The notes below the pieces were generated by a model. The model did no database searches. It was not told the DNA's origin and saw nothing but the letters and a program-made list of their open reading frames with translations. Shown here piece by piece: positions 1-8,614 of a stretch of DNA of 64,000 nt (its first letter is position 1; each line of letters starts with the position of its first letter). The position numbers and the translations under genes were made by a program. Source of the stretch: Methylobacterium sp. Leaf465 (GTDB lineage: Bacteria; Pseudomonadota; Alphaproteobacteria; Rhizobiales; Beijerinckiaceae); NCBI RefSeq assembly GCF_001424705.1, contig NZ_LMRA01000046.1, positions 125,192-189,191 on the forward strand. Reading direction: 5' to 3'.

Positions 1-2
1 TG

Positions 3-323
3 CGGGAGGCCGGCTTCACGGTGACGGTGACCGAGGGGCCCGTGAACCCGGTGAAGGCGCGCCTCGGCGTGCCGCGGGACCTCGCCTCCTGCCACACGGC
101 CGAGGTCGGCGGCTACGTGGTCGAGGGGCATGTGCCGGCCGGCGCGATCAAGCGGCTGCTGGCGGAGACGCCCAAGGCCACGGGACTGGCCGTTCCGGGC
201 ATGCCGGCCGGCTCGCCCGGCATGGAGGTCGAGGGCATGGAGCCCGACACCTATGCGGTGATTCTGTTCGGCCCGGAAGGCCGAAGCCCGTTCGCCCGGT
301 ACCGTGGCGGGGTGCCGGCGTAA
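3..323 (+). CDS. DUF411 metal-binding family protein, 3' part
   Basis: The reading frame is open to the left edge of the window (REAGFT precedes the first possible start), so the true start lies outside. The visible part contains the DUF411 hallmarks: ASCHTAEVGGYVVEGHVP followed by an acidic/aliphatic segment and LAVPGMPAGSPGMEVEG, then a C-terminal FARYRG-like end. DUF411 proteins are small, usually secreted proteins often found near copper-resistance genes. Cys and His in SCHTA are likely metal ligands. This is a family-based assignment; the function is not proven and the upstream neighbour is not visible. Confidence 0.8.
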   Translation, partial: REAGFTVTVTEGPVNPVKARLGVPRDLASCHTAEVGGYVVEGHVPAGAIKRLLAETPKATGLAVPGMPAGSPGMEVEGMEPDTYAVILFGPEGRSPFARYRGGVPA

Positions 324-437
324 GACCGCGGCGCGACCGGACCGGGGATCGGGCGCGGGCCGACCTGGCTGAGCCGCCCGGGGGCCTCGAGAGCCCTCGG
401 ACCGACGCGTCCGGGCACCGGATGCGGACCCCGGGGC

Positions 438-1601
438 TCAGGCCCGGGGGCCCTCGGCCGGCTCGCCCTGCGTGAAGTCCCGCCAGAGCAGGATCAGCGC
501 CGCCATCACGGCCGGGCCGAGGAACAGCCCCAGGAGGCCAAAGGTCTCGACGCCGCCGAGGATGCCCAGCAGCACCCAGAGGAAGGGCAGGCGGGTGGTG
601 CCGCCGATCAGGGCCGGACGCACGAAGTGGTCCGCCACGAAGGTGACGACGAAGCCCGCCACCACCACGACCGCCGCCGGCACCACCGCGCCGTTGGCGA
701 GCAGGATCGCGGCCGCGATGCCGAAGACCAGGGGCGCCCCGAACGGGATCATCGCCGCCACCGCCGTCAGGGCCCCGAGCAGCACCGGGTGCGGCACGCC
801 GGCGAAGAAGTAGACGATCCCCAGAAGCAGGCCCTCGCCGAGGCCGACCAGGACGAGGCCGTCCACGGTGCCGTGCACCGAGGCCACCATCTGCCGTGCC
901 ACCCGCTCGCCGCGGGGGCCGAACAGCTTGGCGCTGGCGGCCAGCACCTGCGCGGCGACCGCCCGGCCGTCGCGGAACAGGAAGAACAGCGCCACGAGGG
1001 TGAAGCCGAACAGGACCACGCGCCGGACGATCTGCGCCCCGAGGCTGCGGGTCACGCCGATCACCGAGGAATTGTCGAAGCGGTGCAGGAGCTCCGAGCC
1101 GGCGGCGGGGTGGCTCAGGTTCTCCGCCCACCAGGCCTGCGCCTGCGCCGCACCGAAGGGCAGGTGGCCGAGAAAGTCCGGCACGGGGATGCCGGATTTC
1201 TCGAAGGAGCGGGCCCAGGCGACCACGTCGTGGGCCTCCCGCGCCGCCTGCACGCCCAGCACCACCAGGGGAATCAGGAAGACCAGGGCCACCGCCGCGG
1301 TGAAGAGGAGCGGTAGGAGGATGTTGTGCCGGCCCGGCGGCCAGCGCCGCTCCGCACGGGCGTAGAGGGGCCCGAGGGCGATCGCCAGGATCACCGCCCA
1401 GACCAGGGCCGGGATGAAGGGGTGCAGGACCCAGATCCCGAGGCCCGCCAGGGCGAGGAACAGGGCAAGGCGCGCGAGGCTCTGCGCCGAGCCCGATACT
1501 GGGTGCGCCCCCGCACGCGGCGGAGGGTCGGAAAGCGAGCGCGGGTCGGGCGCGCCCGCCGGCGGCGTGCCGGCCGGCGTCACGGAGGGAAGCTGGACCA
1601 T
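438..1601 (-). CDS. AI-2E transporter (PerM/DUF20) family membrane permease
   Basis: A 387-residue inner-membrane protein. After a proline-rich cytoplasmic N-terminus of about 40 residues it shows the family's arrangement: two hydrophobic segments (LARLALFLALAGLGIWVL and ALVWAVILAIALGPLY), a third near residue 90-110, a soluble middle region, and a C-terminal block of helices including GLVLVGLGEGLLLGIVYF and PFLWVLLGILGGVETFG, which match the conserved PerM C-terminus. Members have been linked to autoinducer export or ion antiport, but most are uncharacterised and the substrate here is unknown. It is a single gene transcribed away from the lipid A cluster. The start is the ATG opening MVQLPSV. 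Confidence 0.85.
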   Translation of the reverse strand: MVQLPSVTPAGTPPAGAPDPRSLSDPPPRAGAHPVSGSAQSLARLALFLALAGLGIWVLHPFIPALVWAVILAIALGPLYARAERRWPPGRHNILLPLLFTAAVALVFLIPLVVLGVQAAREAHDVVAWARSFEKSGIPVPDFLGHLPFGAAQAQAWWAENLSHPAAGSELLHRFDNSSVIGVTRSLGAQIVRRVVLFGFTLVALFFLFRDGRAVAAQVLAASAKLFGPRGERVARQMVASVHGTVDGLVLVGLGEGLLLGIVYFFAGVPHPVLLGALTAVAAMIPFGAPLVFGIAAAILLANGAVVPAAVVVVAGFVVTFVADHFVRPALIGGTTRLPFLWVLLGILGGVETFGLLGLFLGPAVMAALILLWRDFTQGEPAEGPRA

Positions 1602-1899
1602 CGTGTTGTGCGACCTCGTGCGGAGCGGCCGCGGCGGCCACGTCCTGCCAGTGCATCTAGTCCATCGCCGCGGGATCGGAATGGAAACGCCGGCCGGATC
1701 GCGACGCCGTGATGGCCACGGTTGCCCCTCCTGACCCCCTCGTGTAAGGGACCGCCTTCACTGTCCAGGGCGGCGGCAGCGCCGGCCCACGGGGCATGCT
1801 GCGCGACCGGGGGCACCGGGCATCATGCGCCGGATCGCTCCGGCCCCCGATCGGCACGGGCCGAATCCGGCGGGATACCCAGTCACACGGCGAGAACGC

Positions 1900-2202
1900 A
1901 TGTCCGACCAGACCCACACCGCCACCTTCGACCGCGTCGCGGACATCATCGCCGACACCGCCGACATCCCGCGGGACACGATCACCCCCGAGAGCCACGC
2001 CATCGACGATCTCGGGATCGATTCGCTCGCCTTCCTCGACATCGCCTTCGCGGTGGACAAGGCCTTCGGCATCAAGCTCCCCCTCGAGCGTTGGACCCAG
2101 GAGGTCAACGAGGGCAAGGTGCCGGCCGAAGAGTACTTCGTCCTGAAGAACCTCTGCGCCCGCATCGACGCCCTCGTGGCTGAGAAGGCCGCCAAGGCCT
2201 GA
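1900..2202 (+). CDS. acpXL: Acyl carrier protein AcpXL
   Basis: A 100-residue carrier protein with the phosphopantetheine attachment motif LGIDSLAF; Ser42 is the expected attachment site. It is longer at the C-terminus (WTQEVNEGKVPAEEYFVLKN) than the housekeeping AcpP, as is typical of the rhizobial AcpXL that carries the C28 hydroxy-fatty acid of lipid A. The context is decisive: it is followed by fabZ, two ketosynthase genes, a dehydrogenase and lpxXL, the known acpXL gene order in Rhizobiales. I chose the ATG opening MSDQTHTATF because the frame further upstream has no family similarity. Confidence 0.9.
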   Translation: MSDQTHTATFDRVADIIADTADIPRDTITPESHAIDDLGIDSLAFLDIAFAVDKAFGIKLPLERWTQEVNEGKVPAEEYFVLKNLCARIDALVAEKAAKA

Positions 2203-2277
2203 AGCCGGGCCGCCCGGGACGCCCCGGGCGACCGACGCCGCCCCTTCGACCCCCGCCCGCCCGGGACACAGGACGCC

Positions 2278-2748
2278 ATGCGCCTCGAATATTTCGAGAT
2301 GATCGACGCCGTGACCCGCTTCGACCGCGAGGCCGGCCGGATCGAGGCCCTGGCCCGCGTGCCGATGGAGAGCCCGGTCTTCGAGGGGCACTTCCCCGAC
2401 CACCCGCTGGTGCCGGGCGTGCTGCTCACCGAGACCATGGCCCAGGCCTCGGGCTACCTCGTGCTCGCCCATCTGGGCTTCCGGCAGATGCCGTTCCTGA
2501 TGGGCGTCGACAAGGCGCGCTTCCGGTCCTTCGTCGGCCCGGGCGCCGAACTGCAGATCGAAGCCAGCCTCGAACATGACGGCTCGGGCTACGCGGTGAC
2601 GAAGGCGGCGATCCAGCACGACGGCAAGCCGCTGGCCAATGCCGAGCTGCGCTTCCGCACCATGCCGTTCCCGGCCGGCCTCGACGGGCCGATGCGCGCG
2701 CGGGCCCGCAAGATCGGGCTGTTCGATCTCGCGGGCGAGCCCGCGTGA
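2278..2748 (+). CDS. 3-hydroxyacyl-ACP dehydratase, FabZ-type (FabZXL)
   Basis: A 156-residue hotdog-fold protein with the FabZ active-site motif EGHFPDHPLVPGVLLTETMA; His38 is the predicted catalytic histidine. It dehydrates 3-hydroxyacyl-ACP during elongation. Directly downstream of acpXL and upstream of the paired ketosynthases, it is most likely dedicated to building the very-long-chain fatty acid on AcpXL rather than to bulk fatty acid synthesis. The C-terminal RARKIGLFDLAGEPA extends a little beyond the E. coli FabZ fold. An AGGAC-like ribosome site precedes the ATG. Confidence 0.88.
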   Translation: MRLEYFEMIDAVTRFDREAGRIEALARVPMESPVFEGHFPDHPLVPGVLLTETMAQASGYLVLAHLGFRQMPFLMGVDKARFRSFVGPGAELQIEASLEHDGSGYAVTKAAIQHDGKPLANAELRFRTMPFPAGLDGPMRARARKIGLFDLAGEPA

Positions 2749-2790
2749 GCGTGCGGCGAGTGAGCGTCCAGAGATGAGCGACGAGGTGAG

Positions 2791-3930
2791 ATGAGCAGTT
2801 CGCGCGACGTCGTCGTCACCGGCATCGGCCTCGTCTCCTGCGCGGGCGAGGGCATCGCGGCGCATCTCGCGGCCCTCGGGGCCGGCGCGCCGGCGCGCAC
2901 CGACACGCAGGCCTTCGCGCCCTACACGGTGCATCCGATGGCGCCCCTCGCCCTCGACGGCCAGATCCCGAAAAAGTCCGACCAGCGCCAGATGGAGCCC
3001 TGGCAGCGCCTGGGCGTCTACGCCGCCGGCCTCGCCCTGGATTCCGCCGGGGTGAAGGGGGATGCCAACCTGAAGGGCCGCATGCACCTCGTGGTCTCGG
3101 CCGGCGGCGGCGAGCGCGACACCGCGGTGGACGGCGCGATCCTCACGGGCCTGCGGGAGGCCGCCGATCCGGGCGCCTACCTCAACGAGCACCTGCAGAA
3201 CGACCTGCGCCCGACCCTGTTCCTGGCCCAGCTCTCGAACTTGCTCGCCGGCAATATCGGCATCGTCCACGGGGTCACGGGTGCGTCCCGCACCTTCATG
3301 GGCGAGGAAGCCGCGGGCACGGACGCCCTGCGCATCGCCCAGGCGCGGATCGCCTCGGGGCAGGTGGACTGCATGCTGGTGGGCGGCTCCTACAGCGCCG
3401 AGCGGCCCGATGTCATGGTCATCCACGAGATGGGCGGCTTCCTGCGCGCCCGCGACTTCCGCCCGGTCTTCGACCGGACCCCGGCGGCAGAGGCCGGCTT
3501 CATCCTCGGCAGTGCCGCCGCCTTCCTGGTTCTGGAAGCGGCCGAGCATGCCGCCGCCCGCGGGGCCCGGGCGCTGGCGCGCCTCGGCCCGGTGGCGAGC
3601 GACCGCACGACGCGCACGGCCGGCAGCACCGAGGCCAGCCTGGCGGCCCTCTGGACGACGGCGGGCGTCGCGGCGCCCGAGATCGTCCTCGCCGGTGCCA
3701 CCGGCGTCGCCCCGGTCACGACCGAGGAGGGCGCAGCCCTGGCGCGCCTCGCCCCGGGCGTGGCCGTGACGGCTCTGGGCGATGTCACCGGCCACACCCT
3801 CGAGACGGTGGCGCCGTTCGGCGCGGCCCTGGCGGCGGCGCTCGTCGCCGAGAAGGGCCTGCGCGAGGTCGCCGTGACGGTGGTGGGCCATCGCCGGGGC
3901 GAGGGCGTGATCCGGGTGACGGCGGCCTGA
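2791..3930 (+). CDS. Beta-ketoacyl synthase homologue lacking catalytic Cys (FabF2XL, chain-length-factor-like)
   Basis: A 379-residue protein with a thiolase/ketosynthase fold. It begins VVVTGIGLVSCAGEG and carries QVDCMLVGGSYS and GDVTGHTLE. Where active ketosynthases have TACSSG or TACATG it reads GEEAAGTDA, so the nucleophilic Cys aligns with Glu173, and no HGT motif is visible for the first catalytic His; the GHT of the second is kept. The EEAAGTDA stretch resembles the EQAGG-x-DA of type II polyketide chain-length factors. It is therefore probably not a condensing enzyme on its own but a partner of the intact ketosynthase encoded next, setting chain length for the lipid A very-long-chain acid. 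That role is inference; the residue change is direct. Confidence 0.82.
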   Translation: MSSSRDVVVTGIGLVSCAGEGIAAHLAALGAGAPARTDTQAFAPYTVHPMAPLALDGQIPKKSDQRQMEPWQRLGVYAAGLALDSAGVKGDANLKGRMHLVVSAGGGERDTAVDGAILTGLREAADPGAYLNEHLQNDLRPTLFLAQLSNLLAGNIGIVHGVTGASRTFMGEEAAGTDALRIAQARIASGQVDCMLVGGSYSAERPDVMVIHEMGGFLRARDFRPVFDRTPAAEAGFILGSAAAFLVLEAAEHAAARGARALARLGPVASDRTTRTAGSTEASLAALWTTAGVAAPEIVLAGATGVAPVTTEEGAALARLAPGVAVTALGDVTGHTLETVAPFGAALAAALVAEKGLREVAVTVVGHRRGEGVIRVTAA

Positions 3931-3982
3931 CCCGGGGCGATCCCGGACTCCGGTGGTGACGAAAAGAGTGTAAGACGGCGCG

Positions 3983-5281
3983 ATGACGAACCAACCTCCC
4001 CGGGACGCCAAGGTCCGCGACGCGAAAGGCCGGCCGCTGGTGGCGGTCACCGGCCTCGGCATCGTCACCTCCCTCGGCCAGGGCCAGGCCGACAACTGGG
4101 CCGCCCTGACCGCCGGACGCTCCGGCATCCACGCCATCCGACGTTTCCCCACGGAGGGCCTGCGCACCCGCATCGCCGGCACTGTCGACTTCCTCGATAC
4201 CGACCCCCTGGTGGCACCGGCCCTGTCCCAGCGCTTCGCGGAAGCCGCCGCCGACGAGGCGATCGCGCAGTCGGGCATCGGCCGGCCCGGGGACTTTCCC
4301 GGCGCCCTGTTCATCGCCGTCCCCCCGGTGGAGATCGAGTGGCCGCAGCGCCAGGCCCTGGCCGAGGCCTCGGGCCAGACCGGCCCGATCACCTATGCGG
4401 ACCTGCAGCGCGCCGCCGCGAGCCGGCGCTTCGACCCCTGGCACGACCTGTTCATCTTCGGCACGGTGGCCGACCACATCGCCGACCGCTTCGGCACCAA
4501 GGGCTCGCCGATCTCCCTCTCCACCGCGTGCTCGTCCGGCGCCACGGCGATCCAACTCGGCGTCGAGGCGATCCGGCGCGGCGAGGTCACGGCCGCCCTC
4601 TGCATCGGCACCGACGGCTCGGTGAACCCGGAATCGCTGATCCGGTTCTCGCTGCTCTCGGCCCTCTCCACCCAGAACGACCCGCCCGAGGCCGCCTCCA
4701 AGCCCTTCTCGAAGAACCGCGACGGCTTCGTCATGGGGGAGGGCGCGGGCGCCCTCGTCCTGGAGGACGCCGAGGCGGCGCGCGCGCGCGGCGCAAGGAT
4801 TCTCGGCTACGTCCTCGGCTGCGGCGAGAAGGGCGACGGCTTCCACCGCACCCGGTCGAGCCCCGACGGCGCCCCCGGCATCGCGGCGATCCGCGCCGCC
4901 CTGGCGGATGCCGACACGGCGCCCGACGCCATCGACACCGTGAACGCCCACGGCACCTCGACGCCGGAGAACGACAAGATGGAGGCGATGAGCTGCGCCG
5001 CCGTGTTCGGCGACCGCATCCGCACCCTGCCGGTCTCGTCCAACAAGTCGATGATCGGGCACACCCTCACGGCCGCGGGCGCGGTGGAGGCGGTGATCTC
5101 GCTGCTCACCATCGCGCACGGCCGAATCCCGCCGACCATCAACTACGCGGTGCCCGACCCCGCCATTCCCCTCGACATCGTAGCCGAGGCCCGGGACGTG
5201 CCGGTGCGTCGGGTGCTGTCGAACTCGTTCGGCTTCGGCGGCCAGAACACCTGCCTCGTTCTGGCGGACGAGCCGGCATGA
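3983..5281 (+). CDS. Beta-ketoacyl-ACP synthase II type (FabF1XL)
   Basis: A 432-residue condensing enzyme with an intact Cys-His-His triad: Cys183 in STACSSGATAIQ, then NAHGTSTPENDKME and NKSMIGHTLTAAGAVE. It elongates acyl-AcpXL by decarboxylative condensation with malonyl units. It sits 52 bases after the Cys-less paralogue and its stop overlaps the next start as ATGA, so the genes are co-transcribed. The region around residues 85-150 (PPVEIEWPQRQALAEASGQ) is longer than in E. coli FabF, as is usual for the XL ketosynthases. It probably forms a heterodimer with the preceding protein. Confidence 0.88.
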   Translation: MTNQPPRDAKVRDAKGRPLVAVTGLGIVTSLGQGQADNWAALTAGRSGIHAIRRFPTEGLRTRIAGTVDFLDTDPLVAPALSQRFAEAAADEAIAQSGIGRPGDFPGALFIAVPPVEIEWPQRQALAEASGQTGPITYADLQRAAASRRFDPWHDLFIFGTVADHIADRFGTKGSPISLSTACSSGATAIQLGVEAIRRGEVTAALCIGTDGSVNPESLIRFSLLSALSTQNDPPEAASKPFSKNRDGFVMGEGAGALVLEDAEAARARGARILGYVLGCGEKGDGFHRTRSSPDGAPGIAAIRAALADADTAPDAIDTVNAHGTSTPENDKMEAMSCAAVFGDRIRTLPVSSNKSMIGHTLTAAGAVEAVISLLTIAHGRIPPTINYAVPDPAIPLDIVAEARDVPVRRVLSNSFGFGGQNTCLVLADEPA

Positions 5282-6057
5282 CGACGGACCCGAGCGCCGG
5301 GCCCGGCCGCCGAGTCCTCGTCACCGGGGGCGCCTCCGGCCTCGGCGCCGCCATCGTGCGGGCCCTGGTCGCCGCCGGCCACGACGTCGCCTTCACCTAC
5401 CGGTCCTCCGCCGAGGCCGCCGAGGCGCTGGTGGCGGATCTCTCGGCGGCCCATCCCGACCGCACGATCACCGCGCTGGCCCTCGACCTCGCCGACCGCG
5501 CCGCCGTCGCGGCGTTCTGCGAGGAACTCGAGGCCGGCGACGGCTTCCACGGCTTCGTCCACAATGCCGGCCAGTCCTACGACGCCCTGGCGGCGATGCT
5601 GGACCAGGACCGGGCCGAGGCGGCCATGCAGGTGAACTTCTGGTCGCTGACGCGCCTGGCGAAATCCCTGGTCCGGGGCATGACCCGCGCGCGCGCGGGA
5701 CGGATCGTCGCCATCGGATCGGTGGCCGCCCTCCGGGCCAACCCGGGCAACGCGGCCTACGCCGCGACCAAGGGCGCCCTCATCGCCTATTGCCGCACCC
5801 TGGCGGTCGAGTCGGCCAAGCGCGGCGTCACCGTCAACGTGATCGCGCCGGGCTTCATCGATACCGGGATGATGGCCCCCTACGCCGCCTACCGCGCCAC
5901 CATGGAGCGCCAGATCCCGGCCGGCCGCTTCGCCCGGCCGGAGGACGTCGCCGCCCTCGCGGCCTTCCTGATGGGCGAGGGCGCCGCCTACATCACCGGC
6001 GCGGTGCTGCCCGTCGACGGCGGCCTCACCGCGATGATGGGCGTCCATCGCTCCTGA
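5278..6057 (+). CDS. 3-oxoacyl-ACP reductase, FabG-like SDR
   Basis: A 259-residue short-chain dehydrogenase. It has the Rossmann glycine motif VTGGASGLGAA near the N-terminus, the HNAG motif, a catalytic Ser in IGSVAALRA and YAATKGA with the Tyr-x3-Lys pair, ending in GAVLPVDGGLTAMMG as NADPH-dependent FabG proteins do. The ATG overlaps the stop of the preceding ketosynthase (ATGA), which argues for translational coupling and for the keto-reduction step of very-long-chain acyl-AcpXL synthesis. I do not recall a reductase in the classical rhizobial XL cluster, so this cluster appears to carry its own. Confidence 0.85.
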   Translation: MTTDPSAGPGRRVLVTGGASGLGAAIVRALVAAGHDVAFTYRSSAEAAEALVADLSAAHPDRTITALALDLADRAAVAAFCEELEAGDGFHGFVHNAGQSYDALAAMLDQDRAEAAMQVNFWSLTRLAKSLVRGMTRARAGRIVAIGSVAALRANPGNAAYAATKGALIAYCRTLAVESAKRGVTVNVIAPGFIDTGMMAPYAAYRATMERQIPAGRFARPEDVAALAAFLMGEGAAYITGAVLPVDGGLTAMMGVHRS

Positions 6058-6070
6058 GGCGGAACCGAGC

Positions 6071-6349
6071 ATGTCCCCGATCCCCGCCGCGCTGGTCCTC
6101 CTGCTCCTCGCCACCGGCTCCGCCGCGGCGGCCGACGCGTTCCGGGTCGACGGGCTCCCGCGCGGCGAGACCCTGAGCATCCGCGAGACGCCGGATGCCG
6201 CCGCGCCCGCCCTCGGCCAGGCCCCGCTGGGCGCCCGCCTGCGCGGCTTCGGCTGCACCGCGGACACCCCGAGCGGTCTGACCTGGTGCCGTGTCAAGGC
6301 CGGCCCGATCCTCGGCTGGGCCCGGCGGCGCTACCTGTCGCCGGAGTGA
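6071..6349 (+). CDS. Small secreted SH3-like domain protein
   Basis: A 92-residue protein with a clear Sec signal peptide (ALVLLLLATGSAAAADA, cleavage after about residue 21). The mature part reads LSIRETPDAAAPALGQAP followed by GLTWCRVKAG and GWARRRYLSPE, the usual layout of a bacterial SH3 (SH3b) domain, with Cys residues in GFGCTA and TWCRV that could form a disulfide. It lies 13 bases after the reductase and ahead of the dehydrogenase gene, so it may be carried in the same transcript. A periplasmic wall- or protein-binding role is possible; none is established. Confidence 0.75.
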   Translation: MSPIPAALVLLLLATGSAAAADAFRVDGLPRGETLSIRETPDAAAPALGQAPLGARLRGFGCTADTPSGLTWCRVKAGPILGWARRRYLSPE

Positions 6350-6457
6350 GGCCGGCCCGGCGGGTTGATGCCTGGCCCCGCGGAGGCTAGCGAGGGGCGC
6401 ATGAACGCCCAGCCCCTGCGGGGGCATCCGCGGCGCCCCGCGAACGGAAGCGAACCG

Positions 6458-7480
6458 ATGCAATCCCTCCAGCTCCACGGTGACCGCGACCTGCGCCTCG
6501 AGGATGTCGCGGAGCCCGCGCCCCCCGGCCCCGGCGAGGTCCAGATCCGCGTGCGCGCGGTGGGCCTGAACTTCATCGACGTCTGGGGCTTCCGCGGCAT
6601 GGCCTTCGCCAAGCGCAAGCTGCCCCTGGCGGTCGGGGCCGAGGCTTCGGGCGAGATCGTCTGCGTCGGGGAGGGCGTCACGGGCCTGGCCGCGGGCGAC
6701 CGGGTGGCGATGTACGGCGCCCGGACCTGCGGCCGGTGCAAGGCCTGTCGGGAGGGCCGCGACAACCTCTGCGAGGACGTCTCCGGCGTGATGGGCTTCC
6801 ACATCGACGGCTTCGCCCGCGAGCGGGTGACCATGCCGGCGCGCCTCGTCATAAAGATGCCGGACGGCGTCAGCTTCACCGATGCGGCCTGCGCCCCGGT
6901 GGCCTTCGGCACCGTGCAGCACATGCTGTTCGACAATGCCCGCCTTGAGCCGGGCGAGAGCATCCTCGTCCATGCCGGCGGGTCCGGCATCGGCACGGCG
7001 GCGATCAAGATGGCCAAGGCCATCGGCTGCACGGTCTTCACCACGGTGGGCGACGACGCCAAGGGCGAGAAGGCCAAGGCGCTCGGCGCCGACCACGTCA
7101 TCAACTACCGCGAGGAGCGCTTCGAGGGCGAGGTCCGCCGCCTGACCAAGCGCAAGGGCGTCGACGTGGTCTTCGAACATGTCGGCCCCGACACCTGGAA
7201 CGGCTCGCTCCTCTGCCTCAAGCGCGGGGGACGGCTCGTCACCTGCGGCTCCACCTCGGGCGTCTCGACCAGCATGAACCTGATGCAGCTATTCCAACAG
7301 CAGTACCGCATCACCGGCTCGTTCGGCTGCTCGATGGCCAATATCCGCGACGCCATGGCCAAGATGGCGGACGGCATCACCCCCGTGGTGGACACGGTCC
7401 TGCCCCTGGCCGATTTCGCGAAGGGGCTGGAGCGCCTGGAATCCCGGAAGGTCTTCGGCAAGATCCTCGTGACGCTCTGA
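6458..7480 (+). CDS. Zinc-binding alcohol dehydrogenase / quinone oxidoreductase of the acpXL cluster
   Basis: A 340-residue MDR-superfamily enzyme. It has the GroES-like N-terminus (VGLNFIDVWGF), a cysteine-rich structural zinc loop (RTCGRCKACREGRDNLCE), the cofactor motif HAGGSGIGTAAIKMA and the C-terminal SRKVFGKILVTL. A dehydrogenase of this family lies between fabF1XL and lpxXL in rhizobia, where it is thought to take part in modifying the very-long-chain acid. The exact reaction is unknown. I chose the ATG starting MQSLQLHGDRD; an upstream in-frame ATG would add about 30 atypical residues. Confidence 0.83.
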   Translation: MQSLQLHGDRDLRLEDVAEPAPPGPGEVQIRVRAVGLNFIDVWGFRGMAFAKRKLPLAVGAEASGEIVCVGEGVTGLAAGDRVAMYGARTCGRCKACREGRDNLCEDVSGVMGFHIDGFARERVTMPARLVIKMPDGVSFTDAACAPVAFGTVQHMLFDNARLEPGESILVHAGGSGIGTAAIKMAKAIGCTVFTTVGDDAKGEKAKALGADHVINYREERFEGEVRRLTKRKGVDVVFEHVGPDTWNGSLLCLKRGGRLVTCGSTSGVSTSMNLMQLFQQQYRITGSFGCSMANIRDAMAKMADGITPVVDTVLPLADFAKGLERLESRKVFGKILVTL

Positions 7481-7521
7481 GTTGCAGGCCGCACGGGTGC
7501 CCTCCCGGGCTAAAATGAATT

Positions 7522-8610
7522 ATGCCAGGGGCCAGGGTCGTCGCCGGAACGCCCCGCGTCACGGGATTCGTTTTGCTTCGCCTTGCCCTCGTCCTGAAGC
7601 GTAACCTGCCGCGGCTGGCCGGCCTCGCCATGATTCCCCTGATCCGGGGGCTGTTCTGGCTGGCGCGCCTCCTCGGGGCCGAGCGTGCGAGCCGGGTCGG
7701 CGGCTGGGTCGCCCGGACGGTCGGTCCCTTCCTGCCAGCCCACCGGATCGCGACGGCCAATCTGCGCGCGGCCTTCCCCGAGCGGGACGAGGCCGCGATC
7801 CGCGCCCTCGCCCGGGAGGCGTGGGACAATCTCGGCCGGACGGGTGCGGAATACGCCCATCTCCACACGCTGTTCGATCTCGATCCGGCGGATCTCGCGG
7901 CGGGCGGGCGGATCACGGTGGCGGGCGAGACGCATTTCGCCGACCTGCGCGACGACGGCAAACCGGGCCTGATCTTCTCCGCCCACTTGGCGAACTGGGA
8001 ATTGCCGGCGATCTGCGCGGCCCAGTTCGGCCTCGACGCCACCGCGATCTTCCGTCCCCCCAACGACGCGGCCTCCGCGCGCCTGGTCCAGGAGGTCCGC
8101 CGCCAGACCATGGGAGGCCTGGCGGCGGCCGGGCAGGGCGCGGTCTTCGCCATGCAGGGTGTGGTGGAGCGCGGCGGCCATCTCGGCCAGCTCATCGACC
8201 AGCACTTCACCCGGGGGGTGGTGGTGGAGTTCTTCGGCAAGCCGGTGCTGGTCAATCCGCTCCTGGGCAAGCTCGCCCGCCACTACGAATGTCCCGTCCA
8301 CGGCGCGCGAGTGGTCCGCCGCGACGGGACGCGCTTCCATCTTGAACTGACGCCGCCCGTCGACCTGCCGCGCGACGCCTCGGGCGCCATCGACGTGCAG
8401 GGGGCGATGCAGGCGATGACTCGGGTGATCGAGGGCTGGATCCGCGAGAATCCCGGTCAATGGCTCTGGATGCACCGGCGCTGGCGTCCCGCGATGCTGC
8501 CGAAGCCCAAACCCGCTCAGGGTCCGGCTTCGGGCACGACGGCCCCGGCCGGCGCGCCGGAGGATCGAGCGACCGTGATGACGGGGAATGGCCCGGCGAC
8601 GGTATCCTGA
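7522..8610 (+). CDS. lpxXL: Lipid A very-long-chain acyltransferase LpxXL (LpxL/HtrB family)
   Basis: A 362-residue membrane-associated acyltransferase. It carries the LpxL-family H-x4-E/D active site as SAHLANWELPA (His155, Glu160), followed by FRPPNDAASARLVQEVR and HFTRGVVVEFFGKPV, and ends the core with NPGQWLWMHRRWRP. It transfers the C28-type acyl chain from AcpXL to lipid A on the cytoplasmic face of the inner membrane. It is the last gene of the XL cluster. The low-complexity tail after residue 330 (GPASGTTAPAGAPEDR) is not part of the fold. The start could be a few codons later, nearer the first hydrophobic helix. Confidence 0.88.
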   Translation: MPGARVVAGTPRVTGFVLLRLALVLKRNLPRLAGLAMIPLIRGLFWLARLLGAERASRVGGWVARTVGPFLPAHRIATANLRAAFPERDEAAIRALAREAWDNLGRTGAEYAHLHTLFDLDPADLAAGGRITVAGETHFADLRDDGKPGLIFSAHLANWELPAICAAQFGLDATAIFRPPNDAASARLVQEVRRQTMGGLAAAGQGAVFAMQGVVERGGHLGQLIDQHFTRGVVVEFFGKPVLVNPLLGKLARHYECPVHGARVVRRDGTRFHLELTPPVDLPRDASGAIDVQGAMQAMTRVIEGWIRENPGQWLWMHRRWRPAMLPKPKPAQGPASGTTAPAGAPEDRATVMTGNGPATVS

Positions 8611-8614
8611 TCCC

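Noticed and set aside
1657..4392. A 911-codon open frame on the minus strand opposite acpXL, fabZ and the ketosynthases
   Set aside because: GC-rich codon bias on the plus strand leaves the opposite frame open; the translation is Arg/Gly/Ala-rich without any domain.
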